Shown: in pieces, positions 1 through 8,824 of the stretch | Position numbering within the stretch: position 1 is the stretch's first letter | Layout: each line of letters starts with the position of its first letter | Source: Roseiarcus sp963794655 | GTDB lineage: Bacteria; Pseudomonadota; Alphaproteobacteria; Rhizobiales; Beijerinckiaceae | DNA length: 64,000 bases | Direction of reading: 5' to 3' | NCBI GenBank assembly: GCA_963794655.1 | Contig: CAWCEV010000003.1 | Coordinates: 744,001 to 808,000 of the forward strand | Notes under the pieces: model-generated | Told to the model about the DNA's origin: nothing | Databases searched by the model: none | Seen by the model: only the letters and a program-made list of their open reading frames with translations | Made by a program: the position numbers and the translations under genes

Positions 1-301
1 AGAACGGATCGGTGCCGTTGACGCCTGCGAGCACCGGCGTTTGCTTGACCACGGGCAGCACTTCATACGCCATTTCGCGGACAATCTCGTTGGCGTTGCC
101 ATAGGCGAGCATGCCGGCGAGTGACCCGCGTCCCGCCATGCGGTAGCGACCGGAATTGTAAATGACGATGAGGTCGATGCCCCCCGCCTCCTCGCATTTG
201 GCCGAAATCCCCGTTCCCGCTCCGCCCCCGATGATTGGCCGGCGCGCTTCCTTCATCGCGTGCAGCTTTTGGAGGATAGCCCGACGTCCCAGATGCGGCA
301 T
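1..301 (-). CDS. PEP-hydrolase-family TIM-barrel protein (3' end beyond window)
   Basis: The first 100 residues of a TIM-barrel protein are visible, running off the left edge. They carry the phrases RPIIGGGAGTGISAKCEEAG, GIDLIVIYNSGRYRMAGRGS and a VLPVVKQTPVLAGVNGTDPF-type strand, all characteristic of the phosphoenolpyruvate hydrolase-like family (PF09370). The start ATG shares its A with the stop of the upstream UPF0261 fusion gene (TGATG), so the two are translationally coupled. In tomato Tm-1 the same two domain types occur in one polypeptide, so the neighbours probably work together. The reaction is not established from sequence. Family assignment is firm, function is not. Confidence 0.85.
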   Translation of the reverse strand, partial: MPHLGRRAILQKLHAMKEARRPIIGGGAGTGISAKCEEAGGIDLIVIYNSGRYRMAGRGSLAGMLAYGNANEIVREMAYEVLPVVKQTPVLAGVNGTDPF

Positions 302-2514
302 CAGGCTCTCCGCTCGCGTCGCGGTGCGACGGCAAGGAACGCCGCGGTCATCGCAGAAATGAAAGCATCGTCGTTGACGTTCGCCTTGACGCGTTCGATA
401 CGTCTGCGCGGCGTCTGTCGTACCGTTCGTTCGAGCGCTTCGAACAGGGCCGCGTCGGCCTCGGGGTCGTGAAACGGACTGCCCGGCGCATCCAGGGCCG
501 ACACTCCTCCCTCGGGAAGCAAGAACCGGACAGGGCCTTCCATCCGGTTCAGTCTTTCCCCGATCCACGCCCCCGCGGCTCGGTTCTCATCCGGGGTCGT
601 GCGCATCAAGGTGACGTTCGCGTTGTGAACGACGAACCGGCGATTGCGAAATTTCTCAGGCACCGTGTCGCGCGGACCGAAGTTGACCATATCCATCGCC
701 CCGACGGATCCCACATAGGGCAGCCCGGTGCGGATCACGGCTCCGAAGCGGTCGCTGTCACAAGGGAGGACGCCGCCGACCAGCATGTCCGCGACCTCCG
801 TTGTCGTCAGATCAATCATTCCCGCGAGAAGCCCCGAGTCGGCGAGGCTCTCCATCGAACGGCCTCCCGCGCCCGTCGCGTGGAACACCAAACAATCAAA
901 ATCGCCTTCGAGTTTCTTGGCGATGCCCTGCACGGCGGGCGTCGTTACCCCGAACATGGTCATGCCGATCGCAGGCCGGGCCAGACGCCGCCGAGCTTCC
1001 CGCTCTTCGGGTGACGGGCTCCCGGCTATCATGCCGGCGAGCGCATGCGCCGCATTGCCGAGCACCTGCTCGGTGATCACATTGACGCCCTGAACGTCCG
1101 CGACCGAGTGGAGCATCATGATGTCAGCTGAGCCCACATAGGACGCAACCTGGCCGGACGCGATGGTCGAGACCATGACCTTAGGTATGCCGAGCGGCAG
1201 ACGTCGCATTCCCGCAGTGGCTAACGTCGTGCCGCCCGAACCGCCCGCCGAGATAACGCCGCCGATCCCACGTTCCCGCTCGATCCACCGCGCGAACGCC
1301 TCCGACATTGCGGTGACTGAAGCGCCGCGATCGTTGGAGAAGACAGCAGCTGAGCCGCCGGGATGCATTGCCGCCACTTGCGACGGGGTGACATCGGCGC
1401 GCGACGGCTTTCCGGATGTCGACAGGTCGACCGTGCGCACGGGAACTCCGTAGACGCGAAGACGATCGCGAAAGAACCGCAGCTCGGCTCCTTTGGTGTC
1501 GAAAGTTCCGACAACGAGCGCTGTGCGGCCGATGCGCTCCGCGAAAGGCAGGGGCAGCAGCGGTCGCGGCTCGGGAGCGGCGGCGGTGGGCGCTGGGGCG
1601 GCCAGTGGGGCCGGCCGCAGGCCCCACCGATTGGGCAGATGGTCCGCGCGATAGACAGGCGCCTCGTCGTCGCCTTTCGCATCACCGCGCGCAACGCGAA
1701 AGATCTGCACTTCGGCGGTCGCGGGCGTCGATGCGGCCCCTGGCATCGCGGCGGCGCTGTCGGTTTCATCCTGGGCGTGCCGGCCGACGCCCAGCAGCCG
1801 TTGTTGCAAGTCGCGGTCGGCGGCGAGCGCGCTCGCGTCCATGATCCGATTGACTCGTCCGTTGACCATGATCGCGACATGGTCAGACACCGAGGTCGCA
1901 ACCCCGATGTTCTGCTCGACGACAAGGACGGCGAGATCTTCCTCGTGCGCGAGACGGATCAAGAGATCTCGCACCTGGACCACGATCATCGGCGCCAGAC
2001 CCTCGGTCGGCTCGTCCATGATAAGAAGCCGTGGATTGCCAAGCAGCGCTCGCGCGATCGCAAGCATTTGCTGTTCGCCGCCGGACAGCTGTCCGCCGCC
2101 GTTCGAGCGCCGTTCGGCCAGACGTGGAAAAATCGAATAGATCCGGTCAACCGTCCAGTCGCCGCGCGCCCGCGAGCTCAGCCGTAATGTCTCATCGACC
2201 GAAAGGCTCGGCCAAAGGCGCCGCCCCTGTGGGACGTACCCGACCCCGGCGCGCGCGATCGTATGAGGCTCGAGTCCGACGAGCTCACGCCCTTCGAAGC
2301 GGATCGTCCCGGAGCGTACTGGCATCAGGCCGACGATGGCGTTGCAGAGCGTCGTCTTGCCCATGCCGTTGCGTCCGACGACCGATAGGACCCCGCGTTC
2401 TAAGGTGAAGGAGACGCCCTGCAGCGCGTGCGACTCCCCGTAGTAGACTTGGAGGTCCTGCACCTGCAGGACGGCCTTCGTCCTAGGAGCCAGTGCCGAC
2501 CGGGGGCTATCCAT
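301..2514 (-). CDS. Fusion protein: LivF-type ABC ATPase plus Tm-1-like UPF0261 domain
   Basis: This 737-residue protein has two parts. Residues about 15-240 are an ABC ATPase of the LivF class, with Walker A GRNGMGKTTL, signature LSGGEQQML and Walker B LLIMDEPTEG. After a Pro/Ala-rich linker (about 250-325), residues about 330-735 form a UPF0261/Tm-1-like domain, with ALVVGTFDTKGAELRFFRDR at its start and GGVISAGGSGGTTLATAGMR in its core. LivF alone is about 235 residues. The gene overlaps livG upstream by 8 bases and touches the TIM-barrel gene downstream. The ATPase should energise the Liv-type importer of this operon. The role of the UPF0261 part is unknown and may be enzymatic on the imported compound. 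No frameshift is seen at the fusion. Confidence 0.9.
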   Translation of the reverse strand: MDSPRSALAPRTKAVLQVQDLQVYYGESHALQGVSFTLERGVLSVVGRNGMGKTTLCNAIVGLMPVRSGTIRFEGRELVGLEPHTIARAGVGYVPQGRRLWPSLSVDETLRLSSRARGDWTVDRIYSIFPRLAERRSNGGGQLSGGEQQMLAIARALLGNPRLLIMDEPTEGLAPMIVVQVRDLLIRLAHEEDLAVLVVEQNIGVATSVSDHVAIMVNGRVNRIMDASALAADRDLQQRLLGVGRHAQDETDSAAAMPGAASTPATAEVQIFRVARGDAKGDDEAPVYRADHLPNRWGLRPAPLAAPAPTAAAPEPRPLLPLPFAERIGRTALVVGTFDTKGAELRFFRDRLRVYGVPVRTVDLSTSGKPSRADVTPSQVAAMHPGGSAAVFSNDRGASVTAMSEAFARWIERERGIGGVISAGGSGGTTLATAGMRRLPLGIPKVMVSTIASGQVASYVGSADIMMLHSVADVQGVNVITEQVLGNAAHALAGMIAGSPSPEEREARRRLARPAIGMTMFGVTTPAVQGIAKKLEGDFDCLVFHATGAGGRSMESLADSGLLAGMIDLTTTEVADMLVGGVLPCDSDRFGAVIRTGLPYVGSVGAMDMVNFGPRDTVPEKFRNRRFVVHNANVTLMRTTPDENRAAGAWIGERLNRMEGPVRFLLPEGGVSALDAPGSPFHDPEADAALFEALERTVRQTPRRRIERVKANVNDDAFISAMTAAFLAVAPRRERRA

Positions 2515-3292
2515 GCGCCGCCCCGAGATAGATCTCCTGAACCTCGTCGTCGTCCTCGATCGCTTGCGGCGCGCCTTCCTTGAAGACTCGGCCGTTGTGC
2601 ATGATCGTTACATAAGACGCCACTCGCAACGCCACGTCGAGATCATGCTCGATGATGATGTAGCCGATATGTGGCGGCAGGGCATTCAGAATGGCGATGA
2701 GCTCGCCCCGCTCGGCGGGCGAAAGACCAGCCGCCGGCTCGTCGAAAAGGATGAACCGAGGCGCGCCGGTGAGCGCGAGGGCGATTTCGAGCTGACGCTG
2801 CTGGCCATGACTCAAGGTCGACACCGGCTTTTCAAGGATATCGTCGAGTTGGACAGAGTGGGCGATCGTTCGGGCCTGCGCCATCGGTGCGTCGGCTGCT
2901 CCCGGGCGCAGTATCGAGAGGCGGTTGCGTGAAACGCCACGGCAGGCAACGAAGATGCTGTCGATCACCCTCAGGCCGGCAAAGAGCTGGCTGATCTGAT
3001 AGGTGCGGCGAAGTCCACGCCGAATCCGCTCGTGCACCGGGAAATTCGTCACATCCTCGCCGAAGAAGCGTATCCGCCCGGTCGTCGGAGGAAAATCGCC
3101 CGTGACCGCATTGAACAGTGTCGTCTTGCCCGCGCCATTCGAGCCGAGCACCGCTCGCCGCTCGCCGGCGCCGACCCGAAGGTTGACGTCGGCGAGCGCA
3201 ACGAGCGCGCCGAACTGACGGCCCACACCCTCGAGCTCCAGCGCGAACGCGGAGTTCGAGGAGAGGCGTTCGGCGACGGGCTGATCGACCAT
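2507..3292 (-). CDS. livG: Liv-type ABC transporter ATP-binding protein
   Basis: A 261-residue cytoplasmic ATPase of the LivG class. Walker A is LGSNGAGKTTLFNAVTGDFP, the signature is STLSHGQQRQLEIALAL and Walker B is ILFDEPAAGLSP, followed by the switch histidine in IIIEHDLDVALRVA. Length matches the family (about 255). It lies 27 bases downstream of the binding-protein gene and overlaps the livF fusion by 8 bases. It should pair with that fusion to drive the LivHM permease. The gene symbol is by family only, and the substrate need not be an amino acid. Confidence 0.92.
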   Translation of the reverse strand: MVDQPVAERLSSNSAFALELEGVGRQFGALVALADVNLRVGAGERRAVLGSNGAGKTTLFNAVTGDFPPTTGRIRFFGEDVTNFPVHERIRRGLRRTYQISQLFAGLRVIDSIFVACRGVSRNRLSILRPGAADAPMAQARTIAHSVQLDDILEKPVSTLSHGQQRQLEIALALTGAPRFILFDEPAAGLSPAERGELIAILNALPPHIGYIIIEHDLDVALRVASYVTIMHNGRVFKEGAPQAIEDDDEVQEIYLGAAHG

Positions 3293-3319
3293 GGCTTTCT
3301 CAGCGGCCCCGGGTCGACA

Positions 3320-4567
3320 TCACTTGCAGTCGGGGTTGTCGCGATTGGCGACCCCGAGTTTGAGGAAGTCGGCTTCCGGAATTCCAAGCGTCTGGTTGAC
3401 CGCCGGGATGACCTTCACAACCTTGTTGTACAGATGGCCGTCGTCAGCCTTGGCGACCTCGGTGAGATAATTGTCGGCGATCGCCTGACGGTTTTTGTCA
3501 AGCTTGACCTTGCCGGTCGGCGTGTCGAGGTCGAGATTGGCCAATGCGTCACGGAACTTCGCCTGGTTGCCTGACAGATCGCCTTGGACTTTATCGAGCG
3601 CCGCCAGCATCGCCTTGGCCTCGATGTAGTAGCCTTGTGCGAACAGCGAGGGAGAGGGGAACCCGTCCTTGTAGGCGGCCTTGTAGTCGGCAACGAACTT
3701 CTTCCAGGCCGGACTATCGTCGTTGTCTGCAATCGGGCCCGCGGCCGGCGTGCCAATCACGTAGTCGCGCTGCTTGCCCTGCGTACCAAGCACGGTCTGG
3801 TCGACCGTGATCGAACCGCCGATCAGAGGGGCGGTCCCGCCCGCCTGCTGATATTGGGTGAGGAAATTGACACCGTCAGCGCCGCCAAGCGCGACATAGA
3901 TCGCATCCACCTTGTCGGGGATCGCGGCGATCACCGAGGAGAAGTCCTTGTTGCCGATCGGCACCCAGAACTTCTTGGGCACATGCCCCCCGGCCTTGCA
4001 GAAATCGGCCATGAAGCCGAACACCTGCGTGTATGGGAACGAATAGTCCTCAGCGACCGTCACGACGGTATGATATTTCTTGTCGTTATAGGCATAGGAG
4101 CCAAGCCCGGCCATCCACTGCGCGCCGTCGGTCGTGAAGCGGTAGAAATTCGGCGCCGGATCGCGCAGCGTCGTGTCCTGCGCGGCCGACGTGCCGTTGA
4201 TAAAAGTAACGTTCGGCTGCGTCTTGGCGTAGTCCTTCACCGCGAGCCCCTCGTCACCAGAGAGCGGCCCGATCAGAATGGCGACGCCGTCCTGCTCGAC
4301 CAGCTTGCGTGCGGCCTTCACCGCGCTGTCGGGGGAAGCGTCGGACGAGCCCTTGATAATCTCGATCTTCTTGCCCCCGGCCGTGTAGTTGGACTCTTTG
4401 AGCGCTAGCTCGGCCCCGCGAACGCCATCCTGGCCGAGGACCGTAAACGGCCCTTCGAGGGTGGCCAGCAGGCCGACCTTGATCGAGTCGTCCGCCAGGG
4501 CCGCCGGCGGCGCCAAGGCCGCGCTCGACAGCACGGCAAGAGCAATCACCGTTCCATGCGTTTTCAT
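3320..4567 (-). CDS. Liv-type periplasmic substrate-binding protein
   Basis: A 415-residue exported binding protein of the LivK/Periplasmic_binding_6 type. A signal peptide is visible (MKTHGTVIALAVLSSAALAP, cleavage near ALA-DD), then SIKVGLLATLEGPFTVLGQD. The ATG at 4567 was chosen because it is preceded by a strong GGGAGGA ribosome site and starts a normal signal peptide; an upstream in-frame extension to 4711 lacks both. It captures the substrate in the periplasm for the LivHM/LivG/LivF transporter. The neighbouring amidohydrolase and FAH-family genes suggest a ligand other than leucine, which is inference. Confidence 0.92.
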   Translation of the reverse strand: MKTHGTVIALAVLSSAALAPPAALADDSIKVGLLATLEGPFTVLGQDGVRGAELALKESNYTAGGKKIEIIKGSSDASPDSAVKAARKLVEQDGVAILIGPLSGDEGLAVKDYAKTQPNVTFINGTSAAQDTTLRDPAPNFYRFTTDGAQWMAGLGSYAYNDKKYHTVVTVAEDYSFPYTQVFGFMADFCKAGGHVPKKFWVPIGNKDFSSVIAAIPDKVDAIYVALGGADGVNFLTQYQQAGGTAPLIGGSITVDQTVLGTQGKQRDYVIGTPAAGPIADNDDSPAWKKFVADYKAAYKDGFPSPSLFAQGYYIEAKAMLAALDKVQGDLSGNQAKFRDALANLDLDTPTGKVKLDKNRQAIADNYLTEVAKADDGHLYNKVVKVIPAVNQTLGIPEADFLKLGVANRDNPDCK

Positions 4568-4625
4568 TTGCTTCCTCCCAGATTGAAGGCCCTTCTGGAC
4601 CTCCGTTGAACAAGTTTCCCTTACG

Positions 4626-6683
4626 TCATGCTTCGCGCAGCGGTCTTTGGGCGAGCGCTGGCGCGATACGCCGCCACAAGCCGAGTACGCCATCCGGCGA
4701 AACAAACACAACGATGAGGAAAATCGCGCCGATCAGGGTATTGAAGCGATCGGCGCCGACGATATCGATCGCGAAGGTCTTCAAGATGACATAGAGCGCC
4801 GCGCCAAGAAACGGGCCGATCGGATGGCGCAGCCCGCCGATGACGGCGATGACCAGCACACTGACCACCTCGCCAACGCTGACCGTGCCGGGCGAAATTC
4901 GCCCGTTGAACCAGACATAGAGCACACCGGCCGCGCCTGCGATGACGCCCGCGAAGAAGAAAGCGGCAATCCGAAGGATGGTCACGTCGTATCCGACAGC
5001 ACGCGCCCGGCGCGGGTTGTCGCGCGACGCCATCAGCGCCAGGCCGAAGGTCGAACGGGCGGCATAGACGACAGCGCAGTACAACAGCGCGGCGACCACT
5101 AGGCAGAGGTAGTAGAAGGGAACCGCGTTTCGCCATGCCACGCCGAAGACGACCGGAGCCGCCACGCCGCGAAATCCGGAATGGCCGTTGAACAGCCAGT
5201 AGTTCTGCTGCGCAAGATAAAAGAACGCCACGGCCGTCGCGAGCGTGATCATGATGGTGTAGATGCCGGCAGTTCGCACCGCGATGGCGCCGATCAGCGC
5301 CGAGACGACCCCGGCGATCAGGATCGCCACCGGAACGTAGATCTCCCAAGGCCAGTTGAAGCCGAGAACGCCCGTCCCATTCGGTCCCAGGATGGCAACG
5401 GCATAGCCCGCTACGCCCGCGACGGTCAGCTGGGTCATCGAGACCATGCCGCCGTAACCCGCGAGCACCATCAGCGACAATGCGATCATGCCGAGAATCA
5501 GGGTTTGCGCTCCGAGCTGGAACACTACGAAGGGTGAGGCGAGAAGCGGAAACAGCACGAGCGCAACCCCGAGCGCCGCAGTCGCCGGCGTCAGCTCCGT
5601 TGTGACGACGTCATCCGCGGCAGGAGGGCGTACCGGATCGGCAAGACGCGTCCGCGCGTTGCCGACGATCCCCTGCGGGCGCAGCGCCAGAGTCAGGACC
5701 ATGATGACGAAGGTCAGCACGACGCCATAGGTCGGGAAATAGACGAGGCCGAGCTGCTCGGCGAGCCCGACGATCAAGGCGCCAATCGCCGCGCCGACGA
5801 TCGAGCCCATGCCGCCGACAATAACGACGACCAGCGACGCCATCAGATAGCGAACGTCCTCACCGGGCGCGACCGACAGGGCGGAGCCCCCTATCACGCC
5901 GGACAGCCCCGCAAGAAACCCGCCGATCGCGAAAACGCCCACGAACAGCAGTCGGACATTGACTCCGGTCGTCGAAAGCATGGCGCGGTCGTCGACACCC
6001 GCGCGGATCATTGTGCCGAACTTGGTCTTGTTCAGCGCAAGCCAGAGCCCGACTCCGATGACAATCGACACGGCGAGAACGACAAGGCGATAGAGCGGGT
6101 ATCGCAACGTTACGATCTGCCCATTGGCCTTGATCGCCGTGATGATGGGCGTCGATACCGCCCCATCAAGCCACGGCGGGATCGAGAACTGGTAGGTCTT
6201 GCCGCCCCAAACGGCCAGCATCAGGTCGGCCGCGACGATCGAGAGGCCGATGGTGACCAGCGTCTGCCGGAGCTCATCGCCGGTCAGGCGCTGGAAGACG
6301 AGGACCTGAAGCAGCGCTCCAATAACCGCGATCGCGAGCGCGCCCGCGACGACCCCCACGAACCAGTTGTCGCTCCACAGCGCGGCGTCGTAGCCAATAT
6401 AGGCGCCAAGGAGGTAGAGCGATCCGTGCGCCAGATTGACGTTGCGCATAAGTCCGAAGACGAGCGTGAAACCGCTGGCGACAAGAAAATAGAGACCAGC
6501 CAACGTCACGCCGTTTAGCACCGCGCTGACAAAGGCCTTCTTGCCGTCCAGCAGCCAGTCGAGCCAGTCTGGCCAGACGCCGAAAACGAGCCAGAGGAGA
6601 ATGGCGGCGCCAAACAATACGGCGCCGCCCCATAGCTGGCGCGCGGTCAGCCCCTGAGCGGGATTTTCGACTGCGATGCTCAC
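4626..6683 (-). CDS. Fused LivH-LivM inner-membrane permease
   Basis: A 685-residue membrane protein that joins the two permeases of a Liv transporter. Residues about 40-340 are LivH-like, with GVTLAGLYFLVASGFTLVFG, NVNLAHGSLYLLGAYIGYDA and GRGMGS-type GGMGSIVGAAIGALIVGLAE. Residues about 365-675 are LivM-like, with AGYGGMVSMTQLTVAGVAGY and SRDNPRRARAVGYDVTILRI. Separate LivH and LivM proteins are about 300-430 residues each, so this is a clean fusion. The start is a GTG whose bases overlap the amidohydrolase stop (GTGA). It forms the transmembrane channel for the solute delivered by the binding protein. Confidence 0.93.
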   Translation of the reverse strand: MSIAVENPAQGLTARQLWGGAVLFGAAILLWLVFGVWPDWLDWLLDGKKAFVSAVLNGVTLAGLYFLVASGFTLVFGLMRNVNLAHGSLYLLGAYIGYDAALWSDNWFVGVVAGALAIAVIGALLQVLVFQRLTGDELRQTLVTIGLSIVAADLMLAVWGGKTYQFSIPPWLDGAVSTPIITAIKANGQIVTLRYPLYRLVVLAVSIVIGVGLWLALNKTKFGTMIRAGVDDRAMLSTTGVNVRLLFVGVFAIGGFLAGLSGVIGGSALSVAPGEDVRYLMASLVVVIVGGMGSIVGAAIGALIVGLAEQLGLVYFPTYGVVLTFVIMVLTLALRPQGIVGNARTRLADPVRPPAADDVVTTELTPATAALGVALVLFPLLASPFVVFQLGAQTLILGMIALSLMVLAGYGGMVSMTQLTVAGVAGYAVAILGPNGTGVLGFNWPWEIYVPVAILIAGVVSALIGAIAVRTAGIYTIMITLATAVAFFYLAQQNYWLFNGHSGFRGVAAPVVFGVAWRNAVPFYYLCLVVAALLYCAVVYAARSTFGLALMASRDNPRRARAVGYDVTILRIAAFFFAGVIAGAAGVLYVWFNGRISPGTVSVGEVVSVLVIAVIGGLRHPIGPFLGAALYVILKTFAIDIVGADRFNTLIGAIFLIVVFVSPDGVLGLWRRIAPALAQRPLREA

Positions 6684-7993
6684 GCGGTCAGCCGTCGACG
6701 CTGTTCGTTCATCTTTGGCGCCTTATGGAACTCACCGTCCTTCATGATCGCCAGGAGCCGCGTCTTGTCCTGCAGAACACGGACATTGGCGGCGGGGTCG
6801 CCATCGACCAGCAGGAGGTCGGCAAGATAGCCCTGCTTGATCATGCCGAGCTCGTTCCCCATGCCCATGATCTCGCCGCCAAGCCGGGTCGCCGCGACAA
6901 GCGCCTCCATCGGCGAGAAGCCGAGCAGATCGACAAAATACTCGAGATCCTTCGCGTTGGTGCCCTGAGGGGTCCAGGCGAATCCGTAGTCGCCGCCGAT
7001 CAATACGCGAATGCCGCGACGATGCATCTTGCGGCAGGTTTCGACAGCGTGCTCGAGTTCGCGCTCGTAGCGCATAGTGAGCGGCGTTCCTGGCTTGATG
7101 CCATATTCGCCGGCGTTGCGCGCGGTATTGATGAGCCAGGCAAGGCCCGGCGCAACGAAATGTCTGTCCTTGGCTGCTTCCAGCATGTCGAGCGCCTCTT
7201 CGTCAGCAAAAGAGGCGTGATAGATGTTCGGTATGCCGTGACGCACGCATTGCTTGATCGAACCGGACGAGCGCGCATGGGCTGACAGGCTCTTGTTGCG
7301 CAGCTTCGCCTCGCGCACCGCCATGGCGACTTCTTCCTCGGACATCGGCGTTTCTTCCGCCGCCATCCCGGTGATTTCTTCGCCAGAGAGGTTAAGCTTT
7401 ATCGTATCGACCCCGTATTTGATCAAGGTGCGCACCGTACGCCGAACCTCCTCGGGGCCGGACACGACGAGGCCGAGATTGAGGCCTTCGTGCGGGATGT
7501 GGGAGGGCGCCGAGTTGCCGAGGCCGCCAACGGTGGTGATCTCCGGCCCTGCGGCCAGATAGCGCGGACCTGGTATCATGCCCTGATTGATTGCGTTGCG
7601 GACGACGACATCGAGGCGGGGTTTGGCCGCCGCCGCGCCACGTCCCGCGGTGAAGCCGGCGTCGAGCACGAGCTTGGCCATTTGAGCGGTGACCAGAGTG
7701 TGCTCCTCCGGGGGCATCATCTGGATCGGATCGATCCCCGGCGCGTTGTTCCACGAGAGGTGCAGATGCGCGTCGCAAAGACCGGGCATCAACGTGGCGC
7801 CCATCCCGTCGATCACTGTCTGCCCGCCGGCGCCCGGGCCGTGCGACAGCCGCGATGCGCCCTTCGTCACCTGCCGGATCCGATTGCCCTGGACGACGAC
7901 CTCGCCGCTGTACGGATACTCGCCGGAGCCGTCGATAATGCGCACGTTGGTGAAAACTACGCCGTTCGATCCGCCGATCCTGTCGTCCGCCAT
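6680..7993 (-). CDS. Metal-dependent amidohydrolase family protein
   Basis: A 437-residue cytoplasmic hydrolase of the imidazolonepropionase/prolidase-like amidohydrolase superfamily. The metal-binding HxH is in CDAHLHLSW, a likely carboxylated lysine in DTIKLNLSGEE, histidines in SAHARSSGS and NIYHASF, and the last aspartate in VLIGGDYGFAW. The start has a perfect GGGAGGAG ribosome site. It overlaps the permease gene by 4 bases, tying it to the transporter. It probably hydrolyses a C-N bond in the imported compound. The exact substrate cannot be read from sequence. Confidence 0.9.
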   Translation of the reverse strand: MADDRIGGSNGVVFTNVRIIDGSGEYPYSGEVVVQGNRIRQVTKGASRLSHGPGAGGQTVIDGMGATLMPGLCDAHLHLSWNNAPGIDPIQMMPPEEHTLVTAQMAKLVLDAGFTAGRGAAAAKPRLDVVVRNAINQGMIPGPRYLAAGPEITTVGGLGNSAPSHIPHEGLNLGLVVSGPEEVRRTVRTLIKYGVDTIKLNLSGEEITGMAAEETPMSEEEVAMAVREAKLRNKSLSAHARSSGSIKQCVRHGIPNIYHASFADEEALDMLEAAKDRHFVAPGLAWLINTARNAGEYGIKPGTPLTMRYERELEHAVETCRKMHRRGIRVLIGGDYGFAWTPQGTNAKDLEYFVDLLGFSPMEALVAATRLGGEIMGMGNELGMIKQGYLADLLLVDGDPAANVRVLQDKTRLLAIMKDGEFHKAPKMNEQRRRLTA

Positions 7994-8044
7994 CGCGATT
8001 TCTCCTCCCTTATCGGTTCGACGCTCTCCGGCGCCGCGATCAGT

Positions 8045-8824
8045 TCAAGGCGCGAACGCCCGGATGTGGTCGGACGCCATGAGTGCGCATTGCTTTGGCT
8101 CTTCGAGCGGCGTCCAATGGCCGCAGCGCGCCAGAATTCTAACCTTAGCGCTCCTGATCGCGTCCGCAAGGGCTTGGGCAGCGGTTGGAGGAGCAATCGG
8201 ATCGTCCTCGCCGGTCACGAGAAGCGCCGGGACGCGGACGCGGCGAAGGTCGACGCCTGGGGAGTCGGCCAGCGCCTCGCAGGATTGGGCGAAGCCCTCG
8301 GGGTCCTGGCGCAAATGGCTTTCCCGGACATAAGCGAGGACGACGGGATTGATGGACTTTGTCGTCGTCGAGAGCCCAGCCGCCGCAACGGCATCGGCGA
8401 CGGCGATCATCCCGTCCCGCCTGACGAGCCGGGCGCGGTCGCGGAGGCGCTCTCGCGCGGCGTCTCCGGGGGTCCCAATCGGTCCGAATAAGGTGAGGCT
8501 ACGGACGTCGTCAGGCGCCGCGGCGGCCACACGCAAAGCGACGGCCGCTCCCATCGAATGCGCCACGAGATGCGCGGGCGCGCCTGCAACAGCCCTCAGG
8601 ATATCGCGCACCGCCTCGACCAGCGAATCCATTGTGATCTTAGCGAAGGGCACGGAGGAGCGCCCTGCGCCGGGCAGATCGGGGCGGATGCAGCGAAAGC
8701 CGCCAAACGAATCGATCAGCGGCTGGAAAGAGCTCGAGCTGGCCCCGAGCCCGTGCAGAAACAGGATGGGCGGCCCCTCGCCATCGATCTCGAGCTGGAC
8801 ATGACCGAGGGCCGCGCCGCTCAT
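8045..8824 (-). CDS. Alpha/beta-fold hydrolase
   Basis: A 259-residue alpha/beta hydrolase. The oxyanion-hole region is ILFLHGLGASSSSFQPLI, the nucleophile elbow is LVAHSMGAAVALRV (Ser in HSMGA), a candidate acid is in LLVTGEDDPIAPPTAA and the catalytic His in LARCGHWTPLEEP. This layout is typical of esterases and of 3-oxoadipate enol-lactonase-like (PcaD) proteins. The start codon overlaps the FAH-family gene stop by 4 bases, and a 51-base gap separates it from the amidohydrolase. It likely opens an ester or lactone in the same pathway, which is inference from operon context. Confidence 0.88.
   Translation of the reverse strand: MSGAALGHVQLEIDGEGPPILFLHGLGASSSSFQPLIDSFGGFRCIRPDLPGAGRSSVPFAKITMDSLVEAVRDILRAVAGAPAHLVAHSMGAAVALRVAAAAPDDVRSLTLFGPIGTPGDAARERLRDRARLVRRDGMIAVADAVAAAGLSTTTKSINPVVLAYVRESHLRQDPEGFAQSCEALADSPGVDLRRVRVPALLVTGEDDPIAPPTAAQALADAIRSAKVRILARCGHWTPLEEPKQCALMASDHIRAFAP

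Noticed and set aside
3320..4711. Longer form of the binding protein with a start at 4711
   Set aside because: The extension has no signal peptide character, while the ATG at 4567 has a strong ribosome site and signal sequence.
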